Of a stretch of 64,000 nucleotides of DNA, positions 44,093 through 52,170 are shown in pieces. Position numbers and translations under genes: made by a program. The notes beneath the pieces are model-generated. The model was given only the letters and a program-made list of their open reading frames with translations, was not told the DNA's origin and made no database searches. Each line of letters opens with the position of its first letter. The stretch's first letter is position 1. Location of the stretch: the NCBI GenBank assembly GCA_016109435.1, contig JAEILR010000007.1, forward strand, positions 186,001 to 250,000, read 5' to 3'. This DNA comes from Methanomassiliicoccus sp. GTDB taxonomy: Archaea > Thermoplasmatota > Thermoplasmata > Methanomassiliicoccales > Methanomassiliicoccaceae.

Positions 44093-45382
44093 ATGGAAGC
44101 TGACGCGCGGTTCGTTCACACCGACCCGCTGGGGAAGGCATCGCAGGGCGAAGGCAAGGTCTCGGTGGGCGAGGACGCCGTGGTGCTGCGCCCCGCGCAG
44201 GGGAACGCCCGCTGCGTCTCCCTCCGCGACATCGTGAGCATCGGCTCCGGAGGGTACAAGCTCCAGGTGTCCATGGTCGACGGGAGCGGGATGGAGCTGT
44301 CGCAGCTGGGCCACCGCTTCGAGGACATCGTGCGGGAGCTGCACAGGGCGCGCAACGAGCTGATCATGAAGGACCTGCTCATGGGCGAGAGGCTGCGCAA
44401 GCAGGGGGTGAAGGCCGAGCTCCGCGCGCCGTTCAGGGGAGCGGAGGGGCAGTGCGAGGTCCGGCTGTACGACACCGCCATCGTACTGATGCCCCTCCGC
44501 AGCACCGTGGCCAGGGTCCGCTACGCGGACGTCCGGGGGATCGAGGCCCGGGACTACGTGCTCAGGATCGAACTGGACAGCGGGGAGCAGCTCGTCCTGG
44601 GGATGCTGGGCCGGGAGCTGGACCCCCTGTGGAAGGGGATCTCGGATGCCATGGCCGAGCTGGAGGCGAACGTCCAGGCGACGGTGAAGGACATCTACCC
44701 GGATGCTTCCGGCGATGTCCTGACCTCGGCCTCGAGCCTGCTCAAGGAGGGCCGCGCGGCCTCCCGCCGGGACCTGGAGGGCGTGGACCCGAGGCTGTTC
44801 GCGGCCCTGGAGGCACGCCTGAGGGCCGCGGGCATGGGCGGGGAGTATGATCACCTGACGTCCCTCGGCCGCAGGGACATGGTGCGCATCGGGCTCAAGC
44901 GCTCCCTGGCGAAGCAGGAGGAGGACTACATCTGGTTCATGGTCCCCATCCTGGGAAAGGAGGGCAACGCGGTGGCGATGGAGGCGACCTCAGGGCCCTC
45001 CGGAGGGCGAGCCACCTACTTCTTCCGCATCGCCCCCCGGGCCGGATACCCGTCGATGGACGACGACGCCAGGTTCGGGGAGGCGGAGCGGTGCATGGAC
45101 GCCCTCACCGCCGCCCTCCAGGACGTCAACTTCCGGAGGCAGCCGATCTACCTCAAGGACGTGGACCTGCTCAAACCGCAGTACTCCAAGTACCGCTTCT
45201 CGGTCATCCTCATGCCCGCCCTGAGAGACCTCCGGGACCGGTTCATAGGGCGGGTGGCGCACACTTCACCGGAGGAGTGGACCGCCAAGGTCACCGAGCT
45301 GCTGGCGTTCAACGCCAAGGCCCGCGGCAGCGAGAAGTGGGCATCCGCCGGGGAGGCCGAGGAGAGCGGGGAAGAGGACTGA
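44093..45382 (+). CDS. Conserved archaeal protein with tandem PH-like repeats, function unknown
   Basis: 429 residues, soluble. Two N-terminal segments resemble each other in strand-turn pattern: about 20-90 (VSVGEDAVVLRPAQ, CVSLRDIVSIGSGGYKLQVSM) and about 115-195 (CEVRLYDTAIVLMPLR, RVRYADVRGIEARDYVLRIEL), each ending in a helix, as in pleckstrin-homology-like folds. A helical region then leads to a C-terminal alpha/beta part ending in an acidic tail. No enzyme motif is seen and the family is not recognised. Confidence 0.75.
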   Translation: MEADARFVHTDPLGKASQGEGKVSVGEDAVVLRPAQGNARCVSLRDIVSIGSGGYKLQVSMVDGSGMELSQLGHRFEDIVRELHRARNELIMKDLLMGERLRKQGVKAELRAPFRGAEGQCEVRLYDTAIVLMPLRSTVARVRYADVRGIEARDYVLRIELDSGEQLVLGMLGRELDPLWKGISDAMAELEANVQATVKDIYPDASGDVLTSASSLLKEGRAASRRDLEGVDPRLFAALEARLRAAGMGGEYDHLTSLGRRDMVRIGLKRSLAKQEEDYIWFMVPILGKEGNAVAMEATSGPSGGRATYFFRIAPRAGYPSMDDDARFGEAERCMDALTAALQDVNFRRQPIYLKDVDLLKPQYSKYRFSVILMPALRDLRDRFIGRVAHTSPEEWTAKVTELLAFNAKARGSEKWASAGEAEESGEED

Positions 45383-45460
45383 GGGAGAGGCGCCCGGCGC
45401 CCCCTCGTCCGACCCCGCGCCGCTACGATTCTCGTTATCAGTTCCTATGTTAAGAAAAAC

Positions 45461-45468
45461 ATATATCA
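45461..45468 (+). promoter_or_regulatory. TATA box of the zinc-ribbon gene pair
   Basis: ATATATCA in an A+T-rich island predicts initiation near 45489, shortly before the ATG at 45504. Confidence 0.45.
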
Positions 45469-45503
45469 TTAACAGATATATGACCGGGAAGGAGAGGGGA
45501 GCA

Positions 45504-45845
45504 ATGCCAGGTTACATGAAGCCTTGTCGTTACTGCGGAGAGCTGGTGCCACCGGACTCCAACACCTGCCCCATGTGCGGGAAGTGGAACCCGGTCGACG
45601 AGCTGCGCTGTCCCAAGTGCCGATCTCCGACCAAGGAGGGGTGGAAGGTCTGCTCCGGGTGCGGGCAGTCGCTCAGCGTCAACTGTCCGTACTGCGGCAA
45701 GCAGACGTTCTTCGGCGACCACTGCCAGCATTGCGGAGCGAGGCTCATGGTCAAGTGCCAACAGAAGCGATGCGGCTTCGAGCAGCCTCCCCTGGGACCG
45801 ATCTGCACCAAGTGCAACAAGCCGATATCGGGGGCCAAGAAATGA
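45504..45845 (+). CDS. Multi-zinc-ribbon protein
   Basis: A 113-residue protein made almost only of CxxC knuckles (CRYCGELV, CPMCGKWN, CPKCRSP, CSGCGQS, CPYCGKQ, CQHCGAR, CTKCNKP), enough for about four zinc ribbons of the DZR type. It lacks any other domain, so a scaffold or nucleic-acid/protein-binding role is plausible. Start ATG 45504 follows GGAGAGGGG. It overlaps the next gene by four bases (ATGA). Confidence 0.8.
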   Translation: MPGYMKPCRYCGELVPPDSNTCPMCGKWNPVDELRCPKCRSPTKEGWKVCSGCGQSLSVNCPYCGKQTFFGDHCQHCGARLMVKCQQKRCGFEQPPLGPICTKCNKPISGAKK

Positions 45846-46507
45846 GCAAGATGATAGCTTTCAACGACAACTACTCGGACGACAGCACGGATGCCGGATT
45901 CACCTTCACCTTCTTCTGCGATAAGTGCAGCGAGGGGTACAAGACCCGGTTCATCGCGTCCAAGACCTACAAGAAGAGAGGTCTCTTCGACAACATCGGA
46001 AAGATCGCCAGCGCCGCCGGCTCGCTGGCCAGCAGCCACGGCCTGGGCACCGCCGGCCGCGCCGGGGCGGACGTCATGGGCTCCAAGTTCGAAGGCCAGT
46101 CCCCGGCCTGGCACAAGGAGCACGAGGCCGCCTTCGAGGAGGCCCAGAACGAGGCCAGGGGCCACTTCCACCGCTGCCCTCGCTGCCAAAAGTGGGTGTG
46201 CGACAACGACTGGAACCCCGAGGCCTCGCTGTGCGTGGACGACGCGCCGCTGGAATCGGTGGAGGTCGCCGCGGCGAGGGCCGACAAGATGAAGCGGGAC
46301 ATCGAGAAGAAGGCCGAGGAGACCACGGTGTTCACCGGGGAGATCGACCAGCGGCAGGCCATATGCCCCAAGTGCGGGAAGCCCGCCGGACAGGGCAAGT
46401 TCTGCAACAACTGCGGCGCCCCCATGGGAATGCCCAAATGCCCGACATGCGGCGCGCAGAACCCCCCCGGGGCCAGGTTCTGTTCCGAATGCGGCGGCAA
46501 GATCTGA
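45842..46507 (+). CDS. Zinc-ribbon protein with N-terminal CxxC and C-terminal double zinc ribbon
   Basis: 221 residues. An N-terminal strand segment contains FFCDKCSEGYKTRF; a Gly/Ala/Ser-rich stretch follows (about 55-85); then HRCPRCQKWVCDNDW; and a C-terminal DZR pair (ICPKCGKPA, CNNCGAPM, KCPTCGAQ, CSECGGKI). The central HFHRCPRCQKWVC block resembles proteins with a phage-head-like or von Willebrand partner domain, but the function is unknown. It is translationally coupled to the multi-ribbon gene upstream. Confidence 0.75.
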   Translation: MSKMIAFNDNYSDDSTDAGFTFTFFCDKCSEGYKTRFIASKTYKKRGLFDNIGKIASAAGSLASSHGLGTAGRAGADVMGSKFEGQSPAWHKEHEAAFEEAQNEARGHFHRCPRCQKWVCDNDWNPEASLCVDDAPLESVEVAAARADKMKRDIEKKAEETTVFTGEIDQRQAICPKCGKPAGQGKFCNNCGAPMGMPKCPTCGAQNPPGARFCSECGGKI

Positions 46508-46573
46508 GCCGGAGTTAGGTTCCGGGGCGGGGAGGTCTGGGGATTGAATCTGATGGACAGAACGGGACGGTGA

Positions 46574-47848
46574 ATTACGTACCGGGAAAAGAACTGGACA
46601 AGGAGGTTCTTCACCGTCTGGACCGGCCAGGCCTTCTCCCTGATGGGGAGCCAGCTGGTCCAGTTCGCCCTGGTCTGGTGGCTGACCGTGGAGACCGGCT
46701 CGGCCACCATCCTGGCCATCGCGTCGATCATGGGCATCTTGCCCCAGGTCTTCATCGCTCCGTTCGCCGGAGCATACGTCGATAGGTGGAACCGCAAGCG
46801 GGTGATGATCGCCGCCGACGGCCTCACCGCGCTGGTGACCGTGGCCCTGATGATCTCCTTCGCCCTGGGCACCCAGTCCATCATGCTGATCATGATCGTG
46901 CTGCTGCTCCGCTCCACCTTCTCCGGGTTCCACTGGCCGGCGATGCAGGCCTCCACCACCCTGATGGTGCCCGAGGGCCACCTGGCCAGGATCAGCGGCC
47001 TCAACGAGTCGGTGCGGGGGCTGGCGTCCATCGCCGCCCCGCCGCTGGGAGCGGTCCTCATCGCCCTGCTGCCGATGTCCCTGGTGCTGTCGGTGGACGT
47101 CGTCACCGCGGCCATCGCCATTCTCTCCCTGATGATGGTCCACATTCCCGAGGTACGGAAGGCCGAGCGGGGCAGGACCTCGGTGGGAGCGGACATGATA
47201 GAGGCGCTGCGGTACATCCGATCGTGGCACGGCGCCATCTGGCTCATCCTCTTGTTCATGTTCATCAACTTCCTCATCAATCCGGCGTTCGCCCTGCTGC
47301 CCCTCCTCACCCTCAGCCACTTCGGGGGCGGGGCCATCGAGTACGCCGCCCTGGAGTCCACCGCCGGAGTGGGCATGATCATCGGCGGCCTGGTGCTCGG
47401 CATCTGGGGGGGCTCCCGCCGCAAGATCGTCACCTGCATGGTCGCCACCGGGATCTGCGGGATCGGGGTATTCATGATCGGGCTGCTTCCCCCGACCGGC
47501 TACCTTCTGGCGGTGGTGGGGTGCCTGATCATCGGGCTCACCATCCCCATCATCAACGGCACCATCGTGGCCATCATGCAGAGGGGGGTCCGCGCGGACA
47601 TGCAGGGCCGAGTGCTGGCGATACTGGGCAGCGGGGTGGCGGCGATGAGCCCGGTCGGCCTCATCCTGGCCGGCCCGATATCGGACATGATCGGCATCCA
47701 GATCTGGTTCGTCATCGGCGGCGTGGCCATGGTGCTCGCCGCCGTCGTTTCGTGGTTCATACCCGCCATGATGCACATGGAGGACCGCGAGGTGGAGAAG
47801 GTCCAACTGGAACCGCCGACCCGCGGGGAGCGCGGAGAGATAGGTTGA
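46574..47848 (+). CDS. MFS transporter (DHA3-like), start anomalous
   Basis: An MFS permease with about 12 helices; GAYVDRWNRKRVMIAADG is the loop 2-3 motif. Family-like sequence begins at 46580 (YREKNWTRRFFTVWTGQAFS, the usual start of this family), yet the first canonical in-frame start is the ATG at 46643, which would remove much of helix 1. An in-frame ATG at 46553 is separated from the coding part by a TGA at 46571. Either ATT 46574 or another non-standard start is used, or the TGA is an error or mutation. Substrate unknown; macrolide/drug exporters are related. Confidence 0.8.
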   Translation: MTYREKNWTRRFFTVWTGQAFSLMGSQLVQFALVWWLTVETGSATILAIASIMGILPQVFIAPFAGAYVDRWNRKRVMIAADGLTALVTVALMISFALGTQSIMLIMIVLLLRSTFSGFHWPAMQASTTLMVPEGHLARISGLNESVRGLASIAAPPLGAVLIALLPMSLVLSVDVVTAAIAILSLMMVHIPEVRKAERGRTSVGADMIEALRYIRSWHGAIWLILLFMFINFLINPAFALLPLLTLSHFGGGAIEYAALESTAGVGMIIGGLVLGIWGGSRRKIVTCMVATGICGIGVFMIGLLPPTGYLLAVVGCLIIGLTIPIINGTIVAIMQRGVRADMQGRVLAILGSGVAAMSPVGLILAGPISDMIGIQIWFVIGGVAMVLAAVVSWFIPAMMHMEDREVEKVQLEPPTRGERGEIG

Positions 47849-47874
47849 TTGCCCCGACGTGACGATATTGTTCC

Positions 47875-49941
47875 GTGGAGCACGGCGGGCACGGAGGAAC
47901 GGGCTCGGGAAGCGGGCACCAGGGCTATGGTGGGCAGGCGCCCCCCGCCCGGCGTGAAGGCCATGAGGGAAAGGGCGGAAGCGGACATGGCGGCGGAGGC
48001 CCGGCCCATGGCCACGGGGACATGGCCAGGGACATGCTGCGCCGGTTCGTGGTCTGCCTGGTCCTGACCGTACCGATACTTATCCTCACTCCGGAGGTGC
48101 AGGGTCTCTTCGGCCTCTCCCTGGACGTCCCGTACGGCGACCTGTGGCTCCTTGCCCTCTCCACCGTGGTGTTCGTCTACGGCGGATGGCCGTTCCTCAC
48201 CGGACTAGTCCGAGAGGTCCGCAACCGGCTTCCGGGCATGATGACCCTCATCGGACTGGCCATCAGCATCGCCTACGTCTACAGCGCGGCCTCGGTCCTG
48301 TACCTCGGCGGCTCGGTGTTCTTCTGGGAACTGGCCACGCTGATCGACGTCATGCTCCTCGGCCACTACCTGGAGATGCGCTCGGTGGCCGGGGCCTCCC
48401 GGGCCCTGGAGGAGCTGGCCAAGGTCCTCCCGGCGGAGGCCGACCTGCTGCGGGACGGCCAGGTGGTGAAGGTCCGCTCCGAGGAGCTGGGACCCGGGGA
48501 CATGGTCCTGGTGCGGCCGGGGTCCAAGGTCCCCGCGGACGGCTCGGTGGTCGACGGTGTCAGCGAGGTTAACGAATCGCTGCTCACCGGGGAGTCCCGC
48601 CCCATCCCCAAGGCCCCGGGCCAGGAGGTCATCGGCGGCTCGGTCAACGGGGACGGCTCGCTGACGGTGAGGATCACCCGCACCGGCAGGGACACCTACC
48701 TGGGCCAGGTGGTCGATCTCGTCCGCACCGCCCAGGAGAGCCGCTCCAGGAGCCAGGACCTCGCCGACCGCGCCGCTCTGGCCCTCACCATCATCGCCAT
48801 CGTCAGCGGGGCGGTGACCTTCGCCGCGTGGCTGCTGTTCGACGGGGACGCCGGCTTCGCGGTGGAGAGGGCGGTCACGGTCATGGTCATCTGCTGCCCC
48901 CACGCTCTGGGCCTGGCCATACCCCTAGTGGTGGCCACCTCCACCGTCCTGGCGGCCCGCTCCGGCTTCCTGGTCCGGGAGCGCGACGCGTTCGAGAGGG
49001 CCAGGAACGTGGACGTGGTGGTGTTCGACAAGACCGGCACGCTCACCGAGGGCGACTTCGGCCTGGTGGCGATCAAGCCGGCGGAGGGAGTAGGAGAGGA
49101 CGACGCGCTGCGCCTGGCCGCGGCGGTGGAGGCGTCGTCGGAGCATTCCATCGCCCGGGGCATCCTCGACGCCGCCAGGGCGCGCGGCCTGTCGTGGAGC
49201 GAAGCCACGAACTACCGCAACATCCCCGGCCGGGGGGCGGTGGCCACCGTGGACGGGGAGGAGCACGCCATGCTGTCGCCCTCGGCCCTGGAGGATCATG
49301 GGGTTAAAGAGAACGTCCCGGACATCGCCGAGCTGGCCCGCGGAGGCCGCACCGTGGTCCTCCTGACCCGCGGCCGCCGGGCGCTGGCGGCCTTCGCCCT
49401 GGCCGACCGGACCAGGAAGGAGTCCGCCGAGGCGATCTCCCGCCTGAGGTCGGAGGGCGTGAGGACGATGATGATCACCGGGGACAGCGACGAGGTCGCG
49501 GCGGAGGTCACCAGGGAGTTGGGGATCGACGAGTACCGGGCTGCGGTGCCCCCGGCGGGCAAGGCCGCGGTGGTCCAGGAGATGCAGGGCGGGAGCGTGG
49601 TGGCCATGGTCGGCGACGGCATCAACGACGCACCGGCGCTGGTGCAGGCGGACGTGGGCATCGCCATCGGGGCCGGCACCGACGTCGCGGTGGGCTCAGC
49701 GGACATCATCCTCATACGGGACGATCCGCGGGACGTGCCGGCGATCATCGCCCTGTCCCGGAGGACCTACTCCAAGATGGTGCAGAACCTCATCTACGCC
49801 ACCGGCTACAACGCCGTCGCCATCCCCCTGGCCGCCGGAGCGCTGGCGCCCTGGGGCATTGTGCTCACCCCCGCCGCGGGGGCCGCCCTGATGAGCATAT
49901 CCACGATCGTGGTGGCGGTCAACGCCCGCCTGCTGCGCTAG
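47875..49941 (+). CDS. copB: CopB-type copper/heavy-metal P1B-ATPase
   Basis: 688 residues. Instead of an HMA domain, the N-terminus (1-50) is rich in His and Gly. The membrane motif is CPH (341-343, in ICCPHALGLA), which defines the CopB/P1B-3 group. The actuator has LLTGES (236-241), the phosphorylation site is DKTGTLTEG with Asp385, and the hinge is GDGINDAPAL. It exports copper (Cu(II)/Cu(I)) or silver. The start is GTG at 47875. It lies 26 bases after the MFS gene and could be co-transcribed. Confidence 0.93.
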   Translation: MEHGGHGGTGSGSGHQGYGGQAPPARREGHEGKGGSGHGGGGPAHGHGDMARDMLRRFVVCLVLTVPILILTPEVQGLFGLSLDVPYGDLWLLALSTVVFVYGGWPFLTGLVREVRNRLPGMMTLIGLAISIAYVYSAASVLYLGGSVFFWELATLIDVMLLGHYLEMRSVAGASRALEELAKVLPAEADLLRDGQVVKVRSEELGPGDMVLVRPGSKVPADGSVVDGVSEVNESLLTGESRPIPKAPGQEVIGGSVNGDGSLTVRITRTGRDTYLGQVVDLVRTAQESRSRSQDLADRAALALTIIAIVSGAVTFAAWLLFDGDAGFAVERAVTVMVICCPHALGLAIPLVVATSTVLAARSGFLVRERDAFERARNVDVVVFDKTGTLTEGDFGLVAIKPAEGVGEDDALRLAAAVEASSEHSIARGILDAARARGLSWSEATNYRNIPGRGAVATVDGEEHAMLSPSALEDHGVKENVPDIAELARGGRTVVLLTRGRRALAAFALADRTRKESAEAISRLRSEGVRTMMITGDSDEVAAEVTRELGIDEYRAAVPPAGKAAVVQEMQGGSVVAMVGDGINDAPALVQADVGIAIGAGTDVAVGSADIILIRDDPRDVPAIIALSRRTYSKMVQNLIYATGYNAVAIPLAAGALAPWGIVLTPAAGAALMSISTIVVAVNARLLR

Positions 49942-49972
49942 TGTTATCTAACCGCGCGGCGTGGGGTGTATC

Positions 49973-50356
49973 ATGCGCTGCTCCCACTGCCGCAAGTGCT
50001 GCCAGGACACCATGATGGAGCTATGCGAGGCGGACATGGCCAGGCTGGAGAGGCGCGGGCACCGCCGCCAGGATTTCAGCTACATCGGCGTGGACGGCAT
50101 ACCCCGGCTGAGGAACGTGGGGACATGGTGCTTTTTCTACGACGAGGAGAAGAGAAGGTGCAGGGAGTATGCCTCCCGCCCCCTGGGATGCGCCCTCTAC
50201 CCGGTCAACGTGGACCAGGACGGCGTCCCGGTCATCGACGGCCTGTGCCCGGAGGCCGGGAGCATCGATGGCAAGGAGCTGCAGCTCAAAGGGAAAAGGT
50301 TGCGGATGCTCCTGGCCACCATTGACGCGGAGGCCCGCAGGCGGGCTACCGAATAG
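49973..50356 (+). CDS. YkgJ-family CxxCxxCC metal-binding protein
   Basis: A 127-residue protein with the N-terminal motif CSHCRKCC and later cysteines in WCFFYDEEKRRCREYASRPLGC and DGLCPEAG, the layout of the YkgJ/Fe-S or zinc cluster family. Function is unknown. ATG 49973 is preferred; an in-frame GTG at 49961 adds four residues. Its 3' end overlaps the convergent ROK kinase gene by 11 bases. Confidence 0.78.
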   Translation: MRCSHCRKCCQDTMMELCEADMARLERRGHRRQDFSYIGVDGIPRLRNVGTWCFFYDEEKRRCREYASRPLGCALYPVNVDQDGVPVIDGLCPEAGSIDGKELQLKGKRLRMLLATIDAEARRRATE

Positions 50357-51284
50357 CGAGGGTCGCCGCGCCCACCACCCCGGCGAGGTCGCCGAGGGAC
50401 GGCCTCTCGATCCTCAGCCCGTCCAGCGCCGATCGGAGGCACAGCTCCAGGCTGCGATCGGCGACCATCTCGAACAGGGAGGGAAATCCGGACATCACTG
50501 GGCCTCCCAGGACGACCACGGTGGGGTTCAGGGAGTTGATCGTGCTGGCCACCGCCGAGGACAGCGCCTCGGCCATGCCATCGCGGACCTCCAGGGCGTA
50601 GGTGTCCCCGTCGACGGCGGCCCCGGCCACCGTCCGGGCGTCGATAAGGTCCAGGTCCCCCGCCGCCCGAAGGGCAGTGGAGATGGTGGGATCGTCGGCC
50701 AGCTCCTGGCGCACCCGGGCGGCGAGGTTCGCTCCGCCGGCGTACGCTTCCACGCACCCCCGGCGTCCGCAGGAGCACATCGGACCGTCCATCTGCACGG
50801 AGATGTGGCCGAGATGCCCGCCGCAGCCGGAGGCGCCTTCCAGGAGGTGCCCGCCGATGATGGCCCCTCCCCCGATGCCCGTGCCTACGTAGAAGCACAC
50901 CATGTCCGTCGAGCCGGCCCCCGCCCCGAACCTCCACTCGCCGAAGGTGGCCATGGTGACGTCGTTGCGCAGGACCGCCGGTAGGCCGGTGGCAGAGGAC
51001 AGCATCTCCCCGAACGGCACGTCCGGCCACCACAGGTTGGGACCGTAGCGCACCAATCCCCGGAGGATATCGCACTGGCCGGCGATGCCCACTCCCAGTC
51101 CCCCGGCCTGTTCGCCTTCCGAGAGCTCGTCCACGGCGGACCTGACCTGCTCGACGACCCCCCGGGGACCGCCCGGAACGTCGGTGCGTTCCCGCAGCAC
51201 TTTCACCGGGACGCCGCCCTCGACCCTGGCGGCCCTCAGGTTGGTGCGGCCGATATCGATCCCTATGGTCCACTTCGCCGGCAT
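50346..51284 (-). CDS. ROK-family sugar kinase (glucokinase-like)
   Basis: 312 residues. Seen: ATP-binding IGIDIGRTNLRAA, catalytic Asp in VLRNDVTMATFGEW, YVGTGIGGGAIIGG, and the ROK zinc motif GHISVQMDGPMCSCGRRGC (His plus CxCGxxGC). It probably phosphorylates glucose, N-acetylmannosamine or another hexose. The start at 51284 is favoured by a TATA-like element at 51305-51313 that makes it leaderless; the upstream in-frame Met (51338) would lie before that promoter. Confidence 0.88.
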   Translation of the reverse strand: MPAKWTIGIDIGRTNLRAARVEGGVPVKVLRERTDVPGGPRGVVEQVRSAVDELSEGEQAGGLGVGIAGQCDILRGLVRYGPNLWWPDVPFGEMLSSATGLPAVLRNDVTMATFGEWRFGAGAGSTDMVCFYVGTGIGGGAIIGGHLLEGASGCGGHLGHISVQMDGPMCSCGRRGCVEAYAGGANLAARVRQELADDPTISTALRAAGDLDLIDARTVAGAAVDGDTYALEVRDGMAEALSSAVASTINSLNPTVVVLGGPVMSGFPSLFEMVADRSLELCLRSALDGLRIERPSLGDLAGVVGAATLAIR

Positions 51285-51304
51285 GAACGTGACAATGCCT
51301 CCCA

Positions 51305-51313
51305 GAAATAATA
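51305..51313 (-). promoter_or_regulatory. TATA-like element of the ROK kinase gene
   Basis: TATTATTTC on the minus strand lies about 25 bases from the ATG at 51284, indicating a leaderless transcript. Confidence 0.4.
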
Positions 51314-51378
51314 GGTTGCGCTGCTGTTCGTTACACAATGGCGGAGTCGCACCGCCTGGTTCGGGGACCCGCCTATTC

Positions 51379-51401
51379 CGATGATCGTCGCCCGATCATC
51401 G
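51379..51401. repeat. 9-bp-arm inverted repeat in the ROK/zinc-ribbon intergenic region
   Basis: CGATGATCG and CGATCATCG are separated by five bases. It lies between the two divergent promoters (51305-51313 minus, 51473-51480 plus) and could be an operator for either gene or a structured RNA. Confidence 0.45.
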
Positions 51402-51472
51402 ATGGGGTCGAACGTGCCCTCATCGGCCGCCGACAACGGGCCATTATCGACATCTGGATATAATGAGCTAAA

Positions 51473-51480
51473 TTTTATAT
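51473..51480 (+). promoter_or_regulatory. TATA box of the gene at 51518
   Basis: TTTTATAT predicts initiation near 51503, with the GGAGGAGAGG ribosome-binding site just before the ATG. Confidence 0.5.
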
Positions 51481-51517
51481 CCGCCAGCTTTCTAAGCGGC
51501 GGGCAGGAGGAGAGGAT

Positions 51518-52129
51518 ATGAGATGCACCAATTGTGGTAATGAGAACAGCGGAGGCTCGGCGTTCTGCATGGAGTGCGGCACCCGCCTGGGCGCTGCGGC
51601 CGTTCCTGCCGCCCAGCCCGCAAACGGAACGCCCCCGCCGGCCCCTCAGCCTGCCCAACCGCAGAACTGGCAGCCGGCATACGCGCAGGCGCCGCAGAAC
51701 ATGTCGCAGCAGTACGACCAGGGCCCCCCGCCCGGATATGTGCCACCGTACCAGCAGGTTAGGCCGAGGAACGTGCCCACGGTGAGGACCCTCCACCTGG
51801 GAGAGGTCCTCCTGCTGATCGCCGGAGCGTTCCTGATCGGTGTCGGATTCGACAACCTGGAAGGATTCTACAGGGCCCAGTATATTCTCCTGGGGCTCGT
51901 TTCGCTGGTCGGAGGCCTGATCTTCCTGGGCAAGGTCATCGTGCCCGACATGCTCAGACCGCTGGACCAGTTCATGGACCTGCTCATCCTCGGTATGTCC
52001 GGCCTGTTCGTGCTGTGGGGACTGGTCGCCGTGTTCGCCGATAACGCCGGTTGGCTCGGCGGCTTCCTGGTTTCCGCCGGCCTGCTGGGCCTGGCCTCGG
52101 CCGGACTGAAGATGGGCATCCTGAAGTGA
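51518..52129 (+). CDS. Zinc-ribbon membrane protein
   Basis: 203 residues. N-terminal zinc ribbon CTNCGNENSGGSAFCMECG (3-21), then a Pro/Gln/Ala-rich linker (about 25-85), then three to four membrane helices (about 95-200). This architecture, a cytoplasmic ribbon joined by a flexible arm to a membrane bundle, is frequent in archaea but has no assigned function. A strong GGAGGAG site precedes the ATG. Confidence 0.75.
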   Translation: MRCTNCGNENSGGSAFCMECGTRLGAAAVPAAQPANGTPPPAPQPAQPQNWQPAYAQAPQNMSQQYDQGPPPGYVPPYQQVRPRNVPTVRTLHLGEVLLLIAGAFLIGVGFDNLEGFYRAQYILLGLVSLVGGLIFLGKVIVPDMLRPLDQFMDLLILGMSGLFVLWGLVAVFADNAGWLGGFLVSAGLLGLASAGLKMGILK

Positions 52130-52170
52130 GGCCTAACGGGCGCGTCCGCGCCCCTTTTTCCTGTTCTCAG

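Noticed and set aside
46571-46573. In-frame TGA as a selenocysteine codon in the MFS gene
   Set aside because: No conserved Cys is expected at this N-terminal position and no SECIS-like element was seen; a non-standard start or an error is simpler.
45530-47806. A 758-codon minus-strand frame under the zinc-ribbon and MFS genes
   Set aside because: His/Asp/Gly-rich antisense artefact crossing three genes that have clear families.
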